Below, piece by piece: positions 17,330 to 26,056 of a DNA stretch of 64,000 nt. This stretch comes from JAGOME01 sp039812375 (GTDB lineage: Bacteria > Actinomycetota > Actinomycetes > Actinomycetales > Dermatophilaceae). The position numbers were made by a program, and so were the translations under genes. Positions within the stretch are counted from its first letter, which is position 1; each line of letters starts with the position of its first letter. The stretch is taken from the NCBI GenBank assembly GCA_039812375.1, contig JBDIAO010000005.1:1-64000 (forward strand), given 5' to 3'. Below the pieces are notes generated by a model. The model did no database searches. It saw nothing but the letters and a program-made list of their open reading frames with translations, and was not told where the DNA came from.

Positions 17330-17689
17330 GTGACTCCTGCTCCCGGCGACCGGACCCTCTGGCTCACGGTGCCCGATGTCGCGCAGCGGCTCGGCGTCCC
17401 GGTGACCGTCGTGCGGCGGATGCTGGAGGACCGTGAGCTGCTCGCCTCGCGTCGCGGTGAGCGCGGCGTGTTGCGGGTCCCGGCGGCCTTCCTGGCTGCC
17501 GACGGGCCGCTGCCGGCGCTCAGGGGGACAGTTACCGTGCTCGGTGACGGCGGTATGTCCGACGAGGAGGTCATCGACTGGCTCCTGGCCCCCGACGACA
17601 CCCTGCCGGTCCCCGGGGCTGCCATCGACTCCCTGCACGCCGGGTTCAAGACCGAGGTCAGGCGCCGCGCCATGGAAGCGGCATGGTGA
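17330..17689 (+). CDS. Rv2175c-family DNA-binding protein
   Basis: A 119-residue protein with a winged helix-turn-helix region (TVPDVAQRLGVPVTVVRRMLEDREL) followed by a small C-terminal domain ending in GFKTEVRRRAMEAAW. In M. tuberculosis the homologue Rv2175c is encoded divergently from pknL and is a PknL phosphorylation substrate whose DNA binding drops when phosphorylated. The same divergent layout is seen here with the PASTA kinase. The GTG at 17330 was chosen because the longer frame overlaps the kinase start. It overlaps the next gene by seven bases. Confidence 0.88.
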   Translation: MTPAPGDRTLWLTVPDVAQRLGVPVTVVRRMLEDRELLASRRGERGVLRVPAAFLAADGPLPALRGTVTVLGDGGMSDEEVIDWLLAPDDTLPVPGAAIDSLHAGFKTEVRRRAMEAAW

Positions 17690-18189
17690 GCACGACCGCA
17701 GACCGCTCGGAGCATCGGGATGTTGCCCGGGTGCTTGCCGCGCTCCGCGAACGTGGAGTTTCACCCGTGGTGCGCCACCTCGATGCCGCCGTGCGCACCG
17801 CGCAGGCCGCTGCCGACGCCCTCGGGGTCACTCCTGGGGAGATCGCCAACTCCCTCGTCTTCTCCGGTGAGGACGCTGACGGTGCGTTGTCCCCAGTCCT
17901 CGTCCTTACCAGCGGGGATCACCGGGTCGACGTCGACAAGGTCGCCGTAGCTCTGACCCTCGCCCACCTGCGCCGCGCCACCGCGGAGCAGGTGCGCGCG
18001 TGGACCGGGTTCGCGATCGGTGGGGTAGCCCCGATTGGGCACCTGAGCCCGCCGACGGTGGTCGTCGACACCGCGCTCGACCGGTTCGCCAGGGTCTGGG
18101 CCGCAGCAGGCCACTCGCACTCGGTGTTCGCGACGAGCTACACCCAACTCCTCGAGCTGACCGGTGGGAGGCCGCTCGACGTGGCCTGA
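17683..18189 (+). CDS. YbaK/ProX-type aminoacyl-tRNA deacylase
   Basis: A 168-residue single-domain protein that hydrolyses mischarged tRNA, typically Cys-tRNA(Pro) or Ala-tRNA(Pro). Family features are the conserved Lys in VDVDKVAVAL, the GFAIGGVAPIGH motif forming the substrate pocket, and the C-terminal THSVF-like segment (here GHSHSVFATSY). It is translationally coupled to the DNA-binding protein upstream (ATGGTGA overlap). Its stop codon lies in a hairpin. Which tRNA is edited cannot be told. Confidence 0.9.
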   Translation: MVSTTADRSEHRDVARVLAALRERGVSPVVRHLDAAVRTAQAAADALGVTPGEIANSLVFSGEDADGALSPVLVLTSGDHRVDVDKVAVALTLAHLRRATAEQVRAWTGFAIGGVAPIGHLSPPTVVVDTALDRFARVWAAAGHSHSVFATSYTQLLELTGGRPLDVA

Positions 18190-18206
18190 CCACCACCGGT
18201 CGGGCC
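18183..18206 (+). terminator. Hairpin at the 3' end of the YbaK-type gene
   Basis: GGCCTGACC and GGTCGGGCC can pair as nine base pairs (one U-G wobble) around an ACCACC loop. The left arm includes the stop codon. It lies between convergent genes and would end the plus-strand operon. Confidence 0.4.
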
Positions 18207-18229
18207 TGATGCGTACTGGGCCACCATCC

Positions 18230-19132
18230 TCACAGGCCGAGGTTCTGGTGGACCCTGAGGGTGGCGCTCGAATGGTTCATGGTGATGAAGTGCAGTCCCG
18301 GGGCACCTTCGGCGAGCAGGGTCTGCGCGGTCCGGGTCGCGATCTCGACACCGACCGCTCGCACTGCCTCGGGGTCATCCTTGACCGCCTCGAGCTCTTG
18401 GACCATTGAGGGGGGCAACGGGGTGCCCATGAGCTCGGACATCCGCACGACTTGGCGCAGGTTGGTCACCGGCATCAGGCCCGGGGTGATCGGGAGATCA
18501 CGTCGGGCGGCGACGGCATCGCGCAGTCGCAGGTAGCTGAGCGGGTCGAAGACCATCTGGGTCACCGCGAAGCTCGCCCCCGCGTCAGCCTTGCGGACGA
18601 GCACCTCGACGTCGTGGGCGAGGTCGGGGGAGTCGGGGTGGACGTCCGGGAAGGCGGCGACCCCGATGGTGAAGTCCCCCAGGCTGGCGATGAGCGCGAC
18701 GAGGTCCTCGGCATGGTCCAGCCCTTCGGGATGGGCTACCCAGGGGGCTCGCACGTCACCGGGCGGATCACCGCGCAAGGCGAGGATGTCGCCCACTCCG
18801 GCCGCGGCATACGCCCCGACGACGTGGCGCACCTGGGCGAGTGAGGCGCCGACGCAGGTGAGGTGGGCCAGTGGGGTGAGCGTGGTCTCCCGCGCGATCC
18901 GCTGCGTGATCCCCACCGTGCGCTCCTGGGTCGAGCCGCCGGCGCCATAGGTGACCGAGACGAAGTCCGGGCGCACTCGCTCCAGCCGTCGGATCGCCGA
19001 CCAGAGCTGGTCCTGTGCGGCGTCGTCCTTGGGCGGGAAGAACTCGAAGCTCACCGAAGGGCGCGCGGACGCCAGCAGCGTCGGGATGAGCGCCGGAGGC
19101 TCATCCGTCCGCACTGCGAGCACCGGGGACAT
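18230..19132 (-). CDS. metF: 5,10-Methylenetetrahydrofolate reductase
   Basis: MetF reduces methylene-THF to methyl-THF, the methyl donor for methionine synthesis, using FAD. The 300-residue protein has SVSFEFFPPKDD (catalytic Glu), SVTYGAGGSTQERT, HLTCVGAS, LALRGDPPG (FAD binding) and FAVTQMVFDP in canonical order. The ATG at 19132 was chosen because a TACTCT box lies seven bases upstream. A comparable gene (Rv2172c) sits beside idsA2 in M. tuberculosis, and the same adjacency to a prenyl synthase holds here. Confidence 0.95.
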   Translation of the reverse strand: MSPVLAVRTDEPPALIPTLLASARPSVSFEFFPPKDDAAQDQLWSAIRRLERVRPDFVSVTYGAGGSTQERTVGITQRIARETTLTPLAHLTCVGASLAQVRHVVGAYAAAGVGDILALRGDPPGDVRAPWVAHPEGLDHAEDLVALIASLGDFTIGVAAFPDVHPDSPDLAHDVEVLVRKADAGASFAVTQMVFDPLSYLRLRDAVAARRDLPITPGLMPVTNLRQVVRMSELMGTPLPPSMVQELEAVKDDPEAVRAVGVEIATRTAQTLLAEGAPGLHFITMNHSSATLRVHQNLGL

Positions 19133-19139
19133 GGCGATG

Positions 19140-19145
19140 AGAGTA
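19140..19145 (-). promoter_or_regulatory. Candidate leaderless -10 element (TACTCT)
   Basis: On the minus strand TACTCT is followed by seven bases and the metF ATG at 19132. No ribosome site is present, so metF is predicted to be leaderless. Confidence 0.5.
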
Positions 19146-19269
19146 GTTGGTGGGGCACGACGTAGGCTCGGGAACGGACCCCTAGAGGCGGTGTGAGCCG
19201 GCTCACGGGTTCTGCCCACCCGGTCGCAGGTCCGGGTCAGATGTCCGTCGAGTCCGCCCGGAGGAGCCC

Positions 19270-20400
19270 GTGCCGAGCCCCGAGCCCAGGAGTCCCGAGC
19301 CCAGGAGTCCCGAGCCCAGGAGTTCGGTGGCCGAGGCCGACCTGCGCACTCGGATACAGACCTGCATCGATGCCGAGCTCGCCCACCAGCGCACGGTGCT
19401 CCAGGAGGTCGGTCCGGACGTCGAAGACCTCCTCGGCGCCATCAGTGCCCTGCTCACCGGCGGCAAGCGGCTGCGGGCGTCTTTTGTCTATTGGGGATAC
19501 CGGGCGGCCGGGCAGGATGACAGCGCGGAGCTGGTGCGCCTCGCGACGGCCATGGAGTTCTTCCAAGCCGCCGCGCTCATCCACGACGACGTCATGGACG
19601 ACAGTGACACCCGGCGAGGGCTGCCGGCTGCGCACCGTGCACTCGCCGAGCACCACGAGCGGCGCTCCTGGCTCGGGGATGCCGAACGCTTCGGCCTCGC
19701 CGGGGCGATCCTCGCCGGGAACCTCTGCCTGGGCTGGACCGAGGAGCTCTATGCCACCTCCGGCCTGCCCGCCGAGCACCTGGCCCGAGCACGGGGGATC
19801 TTCGACCGGATGCGGACCCAGCTCATGGCCGGCCAGTTCCTCGACGTCGTCGAGTCGGCCCGCCCGCACGATGTGCTCACCCTCGACGAGCGCCTCGCCC
19901 GAGCCCGTCAGGTGATCCGCTACAAGAGCGCCAAGTACACCATCGAGCACCCGCTCCTCATCGGCGCGAGCGCTGGGGGGCTGGCCGGGACCGACCTGGG
20001 GCTGCTGTCGGCCTATGGGCTGGACCTCGGCCACGCGTTCCAGTTGCGGGACGACGTCCTCGGGGTCTTCGGTGACCCTGAGGAGACGGGCAAGCCCGCA
20101 GGTGACGACCTGCGTGAGGGCAAGCGAACCATGCTCGTCGCACACACCCTTAGTGGGGCGGACCCCAGCGCTCGGGTCGTCGTCGAGGAGGCGCTGGGCC
20201 GGCCTGACCTTGACGAGGAGGTGGTCGGTCAGGTGCGCGGCATCATGACCGACTCCGGGGCAGTGGCCGCAGTCGAGGCCGAGATCGCCCGGCTCGCCGC
20301 ATCGGCACGGGTCGACCTCGCGGCCACCCGTGGGCTCGACCCGGTGGCGAAAGAGGCGCTCGGCGAGCTCGTCGACATCGCCACCGCACGCACGACCTGA
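19270..20400 (+). CDS. idsA: Polyprenyl (geranylgeranyl-type) diphosphate synthase
   Basis: A trans-isoprenyl diphosphate synthase of 376 residues that elongates allylic diphosphates with IPP for quinones, carotenoids or lipid carriers. The first Asp-rich motif is IHDDVMDDSDTRRG and the second is QLRDDVLGVFGD, both with full DDxxD. GGKRLRASFVYWGY binds IPP. Chain length is not certain; the region before the first motif (AMEFFQAAALIHDD) fits C15-C20 products. The annotated GTG start includes an SPEPR repeat. GTG at 19327 (357 residues, with AGGAG before it) is a credible alternative. Confidence 0.9.
   Translation: MPSPEPRSPEPRSPEPRSSVAEADLRTRIQTCIDAELAHQRTVLQEVGPDVEDLLGAISALLTGGKRLRASFVYWGYRAAGQDDSAELVRLATAMEFFQAAALIHDDVMDDSDTRRGLPAAHRALAEHHERRSWLGDAERFGLAGAILAGNLCLGWTEELYATSGLPAEHLARARGIFDRMRTQLMAGQFLDVVESARPHDVLTLDERLARARQVIRYKSAKYTIEHPLLIGASAGGLAGTDLGLLSAYGLDLGHAFQLRDDVLGVFGDPEETGKPAGDDLREGKRTMLVAHTLSGADPSARVVVEEALGRPDLDEEVVGQVRGIMTDSGAVAAVEAEIARLAASARVDLAATRGLDPVAKEALGELVDIATARTT
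19279..19323 (+). repeat. Three perfect 15-bp tandem repeats at the idsA 5' end
   Basis: The unit CCCGAGCCCAGGAGT is repeated three times without mismatch. If translated it gives PEPRS repeated. Each unit carries an AGGAG that could act as a ribosome site, and the last lies a few bases before the alternative GTG at 19327. Confidence 0.9.
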
Positions 20401-20439
20401 GACACCTCACCCGACCCGTTCCTGCCGCTGCACTGGCAC

Positions 20440-20470
20440 TTGACCCACTCCGCAGGGTTCGAGGTATCCT
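20440..20470 (+). promoter_or_regulatory. Candidate promoter of the mutagenesis operon
   Basis: TTGACC (20440-20445) and TATCCT (20465-20470) form a -35/-10 pair with a 19-base spacer. The predicted start lies just before the LexA box. Confidence 0.45.
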
Positions 20471-20477
20471 CAGCTGA

Positions 20478-20493
20478 TCGAAAACCAGTTCGG
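20478..20493. promoter_or_regulatory. LexA (SOS) box upstream of DUF6504-dnaE2-dinB
   Basis: TCGAAAACCAGTTCGG matches 10 of the 12 fixed positions of the actinobacterial SOS consensus TCGAAC-N4-GTTCGA. It lies at the predicted transcription start, 17 bases before the DUF6504 ATG. Known DnaE2 operons are LexA controlled, so DNA damage induction is the expected behaviour. Confidence 0.8.
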
Positions 20494-20509
20494 ATATGGA
20501 GGGTCAGCC

Positions 20510-20860
20510 ATGGTGCGACGTTATGGCGAGCCGGTGGAGGTGAGCGTATCCGTGGATGCGTTCGCTACTGCAGAGTGCAGGACTGCGGGCCGTGCCACCG
20601 GGGATCCACAGGCCTTCATCTGGCGCGGTCGGCGGTATGCCGTGCGCGCTGTCCAGGAGCGCTGGTCGATCCGCCGGGCCTGGTGGCGGGCCAGTGAGGA
20701 GGACCTTGCCCGTAGCTCTCTGGAGCGACGGGTCTGGCGGGTCGAGGCGAGCGTGCTGCACGGGCAAGAGACCGGGATTTTCGACCTCGGCCTGGACGAG
20801 GCTGGTGGAGACGACATCAGCTGGGCGGCCCGGTGGACCCTGATCTCCGCGCAGGACTGA
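20510..20860 (+). CDS. DUF6504 family protein
   Basis: A 116-residue protein rich in Trp and Arg (FIWRGRRYAVRAVQERWSIRRAWWR), predicted mostly beta-stranded. Proteins of this family are found next to DnaE2/ImuB-type error-prone polymerases in actinobacteria and are presumed accessory factors. No biochemical function is known to me. The gene has a strong ribosome site (GGAGGG) and is the first gene after the LexA box. It is followed 31 bases later by dnaE2, so it should be SOS induced. Confidence 0.82.
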   Translation: MVRRYGEPVEVSVSVDAFATAECRTAGRATGDPQAFIWRGRRYAVRAVQERWSIRRAWWRASEEDLARSSLERRVWRVEASVLHGQETGIFDLGLDEAGGDDISWAARWTLISAQD

Positions 20861-20891
20861 GCATCGTGCATGCAGTCTGAGGTGGATCCAC

Positions 20892-23800
20892 ATGGCACAG
20901 TCCTTCGTCCATCTGCACGTCGCCTCGGGGTTCTCGATGCGCTATGGCGCCTCGATGCCCTCGGACCTCCTCACCCGAGCTCGTGACCACGGACAGCCCG
21001 CCCTGGCCCTCACTGACCGGGACGGCCTCTACGGGGCGGTTCGGTTCACCACGGCGGCGATGGCGGTCGGGGTCGACCCGATCCTCGGGGTCGATCTCGC
21101 CATCGAGCACCAGCCGGACGGATCGGGGGTTGGAGCGGCCGAGGCAGCGCCGCGCCGACGATCCCCGGTGCGCGGCGGGGCCCTCGTCGACCGCCGGCTC
21201 CCGCGGGTGACCATCCTGGCCCGGGGGAAGGGTGCGGGCCTGCCCGACGGGGCCGGTTGGGCCGCGCTGTGCCGGCTCGTCACGGCGACCCATCTGCGGG
21301 CAGAGCGCGGCGCTCCGGTAGCCACCCCGTCCCTGCTCGCCGCCTGGACCCAGCCGATGGGCACCCACCTGGCCGGTCAGGACGAACCGAGTCGGCTCGT
21401 CGTACTCCTCGGGCCGGACTCCGACGTCGGACGTGCCGTGCTCGCCGGGCACGGCACGCTCGCCCGGCGCCGGCTCGAGCAGTGGCGGATGCTGCTGCCC
21501 CGAGACGGGCTCGTGGTCGAGGTCGTCCACCACGGCGCCCCGACCGGGTCCCCACGCTCACGTCGGCATGCCGCCGCCCTGCTCGCCCTGGCCGATGCGG
21601 CCGGGGTGCCGGTGGTCCTGACCGCCGCAGTGCGGCACGCCGACCCTGCGGACGCGCGCACCGTGGACGTCCTCGATGCCGCCCGCAGACTCGTCGCCCT
21701 CGACTCCCGACACCTGGACCGGGTCAGCGGTGCCGGTCACCTCGCTGGCACCGCAGCAATGCATCAGGTCGCACTTGAGATCACCGGCGACCACACCCGG
21801 GCCGCTGCTCTGCTCGAGGCCACTATGGCCCTGGCGCTGGAGTGCATCCAGGACGGCTGCCGCGACCTCGGCATCGGCTCGGTCCACCTGCCCGAGCAGG
21901 AGATCCTCGGCATCGCCCCTGACCAGGACCCTCAGCAGGTGCTCACGCAGCGTTGCCGGGCCGCGATCGGGTGGCGATACCCCGGCGCCGACGAGAGCAC
22001 CCGGCATACCGTGCAGGAACGTCTCGACGCCGAGCTTGCCGTCATCGCCCAGCTCGGCTACCCCACCTACTTCCTCACCGTCGCAGAAGTGACCGACCTC
22101 ATCCGGGGGATGGGAGTGCGGGTGGCTGCCCGTGGCTCGGGCGCCGGGTCCCTGGTCAATCACCTGCTCGGGATCAGCGGGGTCGACCCGATCCGGTACG
22201 ACCTGCTCATGGAGCGCTTCTGCTCCCCGCTGCGTGCCGAACTGCCGGATATCGACATCGACGTGGAGTCCGCCCGACGCACCGAGATCTACCAGAAGGT
22301 TCTCGAGCGCTTCGGCAGCGAGCGGGTGACCTGCGTGTCGATGATGGACACCTACAAGGTCCGGCACGCGATCCGGGACGTCGGGGCGGCCCTGGGGATA
22401 CCGCCGGTCGAGGTCGACGAGATCGCCAAGGCCTTTCCGCATATCCGGGCCAGGGACGCCCGCAACGCCGTCGCCGACCTGCCCGAGCTACGCAGCCGAG
22501 GCCTCGATGCACCCCGCCTGAGCGCCTTCCTCACCTTGGTCGAGGCCCTCGACGGGCTGCCCCGGCACATCGCTCTGCATCCATGCGGGATCGTGCTCTC
22601 GCACACCGGAATGCTTGACCGCACGCCGGTTGAGGCAAGCGGGCTCGGGTTCCCGATGAGCCAGTTCGACAAGGATGACGTGGAGGCGATGGGCTTCCTC
22701 AAGCTCGACGTCCTCGGCATCCGGATGCAGTCGGCGATGGCCCACGCGCTCACCGAGGTGGCCCGGGTCGAGGGGGTCGACATCGACCTCGACGATGACC
22801 GCTGTGTCCCTCTCGATGATGAGTCGACCTTCCGGCTCATCCGCTCTACCCGGACCCTGGGCTGTTTCCAGATCGAGAGCCCCGGGCAGCGCGAGCTGCT
22901 CGGCAAGCTCGCTCCGCGCTGCTTCGAGGACCTCATTGCCGATATTTCGCTCTTCCGGCCCGGACCGGTCAAGTCCGACATGATCACCCCCTTCCTTCAG
23001 AGCCGGCACGGCTGGGCGCCCGCCCGACTGCTGCACCCGAGCCTCGTCCCCGCCCTGGCCGAGACCGAGGGGGTCGTGGTCTACCACGAGCAGGTCCTGC
23101 GGGTTGTCGCGCAGACCACCGGGGTGAGCCTGGCCCAGGCCGACGAGGTGCGCCGGACGATGGGTACCCCGGATGGGCAGCGCGAGATCGAGCAGTGGTG
23201 GCGCCCAGCAGCCCGGGCCCGCGGCTACACCGCGCCCGAGCGTGACGAGATCTGGGAGGTGCTCGCCTCCTTCGCCTCGTTCGGCTTCTGCAAGGCCCAC
23301 GCCGCCGCCTTCGCCCTGCCCACTTACCACTCGGCGTGGCTGAAAACCCACCATCCGGCGGCCTTCCTGGCCGGGGTGCTCACCCACGACCCCGGCATGT
23401 ACCCCAAGCGGCTGATCCTCGACGAGGCTCGCCACCTGGGTATCACCGTCCTCGGCCTCGACGTCAACGCCTCCGGCCCGACCTATCTCGTCGAGCGGCT
23501 TGACGAGATAGGTCGTGGCTCTTCTCCGGAGGAGCCCGACCTGCCCGACGGCAGCGGGTACGGCATCCGCCTACCCCTGGGTCAGGTCAGGGGGATCGAG
23601 GCAGCCGAGGTGGACCGGATCGTTGCCGGGCAGCCGTATGCCGACCTCGGCGACTTTCGGAGTCGGGCGCACGTCGCCCGACCGGTGCTCGAGCGGCTCG
23701 TCCTAGCTGGGGCCTTCGACGCCCTGCACGGAATCGCCGGAGCGAGTGGACCCGGGCGGCGCGGGCGGACGACCCGGCGCGACCTGCTCCTGCACCTCGC

Positions 23801-24632
23801 GCAGCTCGACCGGTGGGACCCTGGGTCGGCGGCCGGGCACCCGGGCCAGCTCCTCCTCGACCTCGGCGACGGATCGGGGGCGGAGCTGGGGGCAGGACTG
23901 CATACCGGACTGCCTACTGGACTGCCGGAGATGACTCTTCTCGAACGGGTACGTGCCGAGCTCGACGTCCTCGGCCTGGACGCTTCCGCGCATGTCGTCG
24001 CCGGCTATGCCCCCATGCTCGACGCCCTGTCCGTCGTGCGCAGCGCCGACCTGCTCACTGTGCGCAACCGCAGTGAGATCTGGGTGGCCGGGGTCAAGGT
24101 CGCCACCCAGACCCCGCCGATCCGCTCCGGACGCAGGGTCCTGTTCCTCACCCTCGACGACGGGACCGGACCGATCGACGCGACCTTCTTCGAGGACGCC
24201 CAGGGTCCGTATGCCGCGACGGTCTTCCACTCGTGGCTCCTGCTCGTGCGCGGCGTCATCCGCCGCACCGGGGAGCGCGGGGTTTCGCTGCGGGCGACCG
24301 GCGCCTGGGAGCTCGCCGCACTTTGGGACGCCTGGCAGCTCGGTGGTCTGAACGGGGTGGGCCGGGCCCTGGCGGAAGCTGACCAGGCCCTGGCGGAAGC
24401 CGACCGGCGGGGAGGCGAACGCGGTGCACCGGGACAGCCCCCTGTCGGGCCGGACGGCCGGCGCCGCGTTCTCCTCCACGCCTCGGGGTTCCGACAGTCC
24501 CCGTATGCCGACATCCGCCCCGCCGGACCTTCACCCCGACAGACCCCTGACGTGGCTTCTGTCCCGGACGGTCCCGTCACCGCAGCACCACGCCGGCTCT
24601 GGCACGCCAGTCCGGGCAGTTCGGGACACTAG
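20892..24632 (+). CDS. dnaE2: Error-prone DNA polymerase III alpha subunit
   Basis: A 1246-residue C-family polymerase acting in damage-induced mutagenesis. The N-terminal PHP domain begins FVHLHVASGFSMRYGAS, a modified form compared with replicative DnaE1. The palm contains RGSGAGSLVNHLLGI and the catalytic PDIDIDVES motif. FGFCKAHAAAFALPTYHSAWLK marks the fingers, and the C-terminal part has an OB fold (WVAGVKV...GRRVLFLTLDDGTG). The protein is somewhat longer than typical DnaE2, with a low-complexity stretch of ALAEADQ/ALAEADR repeats. Its place behind a LexA box and before dinB supports the DnaE2 call. Confidence 0.95.
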   Translation: MAQSFVHLHVASGFSMRYGASMPSDLLTRARDHGQPALALTDRDGLYGAVRFTTAAMAVGVDPILGVDLAIEHQPDGSGVGAAEAAPRRRSPVRGGALVDRRLPRVTILARGKGAGLPDGAGWAALCRLVTATHLRAERGAPVATPSLLAAWTQPMGTHLAGQDEPSRLVVLLGPDSDVGRAVLAGHGTLARRRLEQWRMLLPRDGLVVEVVHHGAPTGSPRSRRHAAALLALADAAGVPVVLTAAVRHADPADARTVDVLDAARRLVALDSRHLDRVSGAGHLAGTAAMHQVALEITGDHTRAAALLEATMALALECIQDGCRDLGIGSVHLPEQEILGIAPDQDPQQVLTQRCRAAIGWRYPGADESTRHTVQERLDAELAVIAQLGYPTYFLTVAEVTDLIRGMGVRVAARGSGAGSLVNHLLGISGVDPIRYDLLMERFCSPLRAELPDIDIDVESARRTEIYQKVLERFGSERVTCVSMMDTYKVRHAIRDVGAALGIPPVEVDEIAKAFPHIRARDARNAVADLPELRSRGLDAPRLSAFLTLVEALDGLPRHIALHPCGIVLSHTGMLDRTPVEASGLGFPMSQFDKDDVEAMGFLKLDVLGIRMQSAMAHALTEVARVEGVDIDLDDDRCVPLDDESTFRLIRSTRTLGCFQIESPGQRELLGKLAPRCFEDLIADISLFRPGPVKSDMITPFLQSRHGWAPARLLHPSLVPALAETEGVVVYHEQVLRVVAQTTGVSLAQADEVRRTMGTPDGQREIEQWWRPAARARGYTAPERDEIWEVLASFASFGFCKAHAAAFALPTYHSAWLKTHHPAAFLAGVLTHDPGMYPKRLILDEARHLGITVLGLDVNASGPTYLVERLDEIGRGSSPEEPDLPDGSGYGIRLPLGQVRGIEAAEVDRIVAGQPYADLGDFRSRAHVARPVLERLVLAGAFDALHGIAGASGPGRRGRTTRRDLLLHLAQLDRWDPGSAAGHPGQLLLDLGDGSGAELGAGLHTGLPTGLPEMTLLERVRAELDVLGLDASAHVVAGYAPMLDALSVVRSADLLTVRNRSEIWVAGVKVATQTPPIRSGRRVLFLTLDDGTGPIDATFFEDAQGPYAATVFHSWLLLVRGVIRRTGERGVSLRATGAWELAALWDAWQLGGLNGVGRALAEADQALAEADRRGGERGAPGQPPVGPDGRRRVLLHASGFRQSPYADIRPAGPSPRQTPDVASVPDGPVTAAPRRLWHASPGSSGH
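24365..24406 (+). repeat. Two 21-bp in-frame tandem repeats near the dnaE2 3' end
   Basis: A 21-bp unit starting GGCCCTGGCGGAAGC is duplicated with two mismatches and encodes two seven-residue units, ALAEADQ and ALAEADR. It lies in a non-conserved linker of the polymerase. Confidence 0.8.
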
Positions 24633-24707
24633 TGTGGGCCCACATGAGGACGCACTCCGTGTGCGCACGCCCGGACCCGACCGTTCGTTCCTGATCCGGG
24701 CCTCCCG

Positions 24708-26009
24708 ATGAGCCGACGCCAGTTCGTCCTGCCCACCCGCACCGGTGACGGTCCACCGGACGACACTGGGTGCACCGTCCTGCATGTCGACATGGACGCC
24801 TTCTATGCCTCGGTTTCCCTGCTCAACCACCCGGACCTGGTCGGAACCCCGGTCATCATCGGCGGCACCAGTGGACGTGGCGTGGTGCTCTCGGCGACCT
24901 ACGAGGCCCGCCGGTTCGGGGTGACCTCGGCAATGCCGATAGCCCGGGCGCGGCGACTGTGCCCACAGGCGCGGGTCCTGCCGCCGGAGCACGCGCGCTA
25001 CGCCGCTGCCTCCGAGGCGATCATGGAGACCTTCCGGTCGGTCACCCCCGTCCTCGAGCCGCTTTCCCTCGACGAGGCGTTCCTCGACGTCGCCGGAGCG
25101 GTACGCCGTATGGGCAGCCCAGCGACCATCGCGGAGTGGATCCGGGACACCATCACCGACGAGCAGGGGATCACCTGCTCGGTGGGAGTGGCTCCGAGCA
25201 AGTTCGTTGCCAAGATCGCCTCCGGGCTGGCCAAGCCTGACGGCATGGTGGTCGTTCCCGCCACCGAGGTCGTCAGTTTCGTCCAGCAACTACCTGTCGG
25301 TGCCCTGTGGGGGGTGGGGGAGCGAACCGAAGAGGCCCTGACCAGGCTGGGCTTGCGCACGGTGGCGGACATTGCCCACACACCGGTCGCGACGCTCGTG
25401 CGAGCTCTCGGCCAAGCGACCGGTACCCACCTGCACGACCTCGCGTGGGCGCGCGACCCGCGAGCAGTCGTTCCGGAGCAGCGGGAGCGCAGCATCGGCT
25501 CGGACGAGACGTTTGCGTTCGACCTCGACGACCCGGTGCAGATCCGCCGACACCTGCTGGCGCTCAGTGAGCGCACGGCACACCGAGTCCGCCGGGCCGG
25601 GCTCGCCGGCCGGACCATCGTGCTCAAGGTGCGGTTCGCCGACTTCACGACGATCACCCGCTCTCGCACCCTGCGCGAGCCCACTGACGTCAGCCGGGAG
25701 ATCTACCACGCCGCAGGGGGGCTCTTCGACGCGCTCGGGCTGCAGCGGGCCCGGATCCGGCTCGTCGGGGTGCGCGTCGAGAAGCTCGTCCCAGCCGGAC
25801 AGGCTCCGATCCAGGGGGTTCTTGGCGCTCCGGCCTACGGCTGGCGGGAGGCGGACCGGGCGGTCGACCGGGCGGGTGCCCGCTTCGGTGCTGGGTCGGT
25901 GCGTCCAGCTAGCCTGGTCCCGGGAGTCCAGGAGCCGGAGCAACCGGTGCCCCCACGGTCCGCGCCCGGGCCTACGCCTACCGCCTTGCCGCCCGGCGAC
26001 CTATCCTGA
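24708..26009 (+). CDS. dinB: DNA polymerase IV (Y family)
   Basis: A 433-residue translesion polymerase. All catalytic residues are present: VLHVDMDAFYASVSLL (first metal Asp), YEARRFGVTSAMP and SLDEAFLDVAGA (second Asp and Glu). The HhH thumb (GALWGVGERTEEALTRLG) and the little-finger domain follow. The position expected for the beta-clamp motif carries only QGVLG, weaker than QLxLF. In many actinobacteria DnaE2 is paired with the catalytically dead ImuB; here the partner is an intact DinB. A 75-base gap separates it from dnaE2, so co-transcription is likely. Confidence 0.93.
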   Translation: MSRRQFVLPTRTGDGPPDDTGCTVLHVDMDAFYASVSLLNHPDLVGTPVIIGGTSGRGVVLSATYEARRFGVTSAMPIARARRLCPQARVLPPEHARYAAASEAIMETFRSVTPVLEPLSLDEAFLDVAGAVRRMGSPATIAEWIRDTITDEQGITCSVGVAPSKFVAKIASGLAKPDGMVVVPATEVVSFVQQLPVGALWGVGERTEEALTRLGLRTVADIAHTPVATLVRALGQATGTHLHDLAWARDPRAVVPEQRERSIGSDETFAFDLDDPVQIRRHLLALSERTAHRVRRAGLAGRTIVLKVRFADFTTITRSRTLREPTDVSREIYHAAGGLFDALGLQRARIRLVGVRVEKLVPAGQAPIQGVLGAPAYGWREADRAVDRAGARFGAGSVRPASLVPGVQEPEQPVPPRSAPGPTPTALPPGDLS

Positions 26010-26056
26010 AGACAGAAGATCATTTATTCGCACCAGGACATCACAGGGAGGTTGAC

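Noticed and set aside
24708..26009. DinB as an inactive ImuB
   Set aside because: All metal-binding acidic residues of active Y-family polymerases are visible, so it was called DinB.
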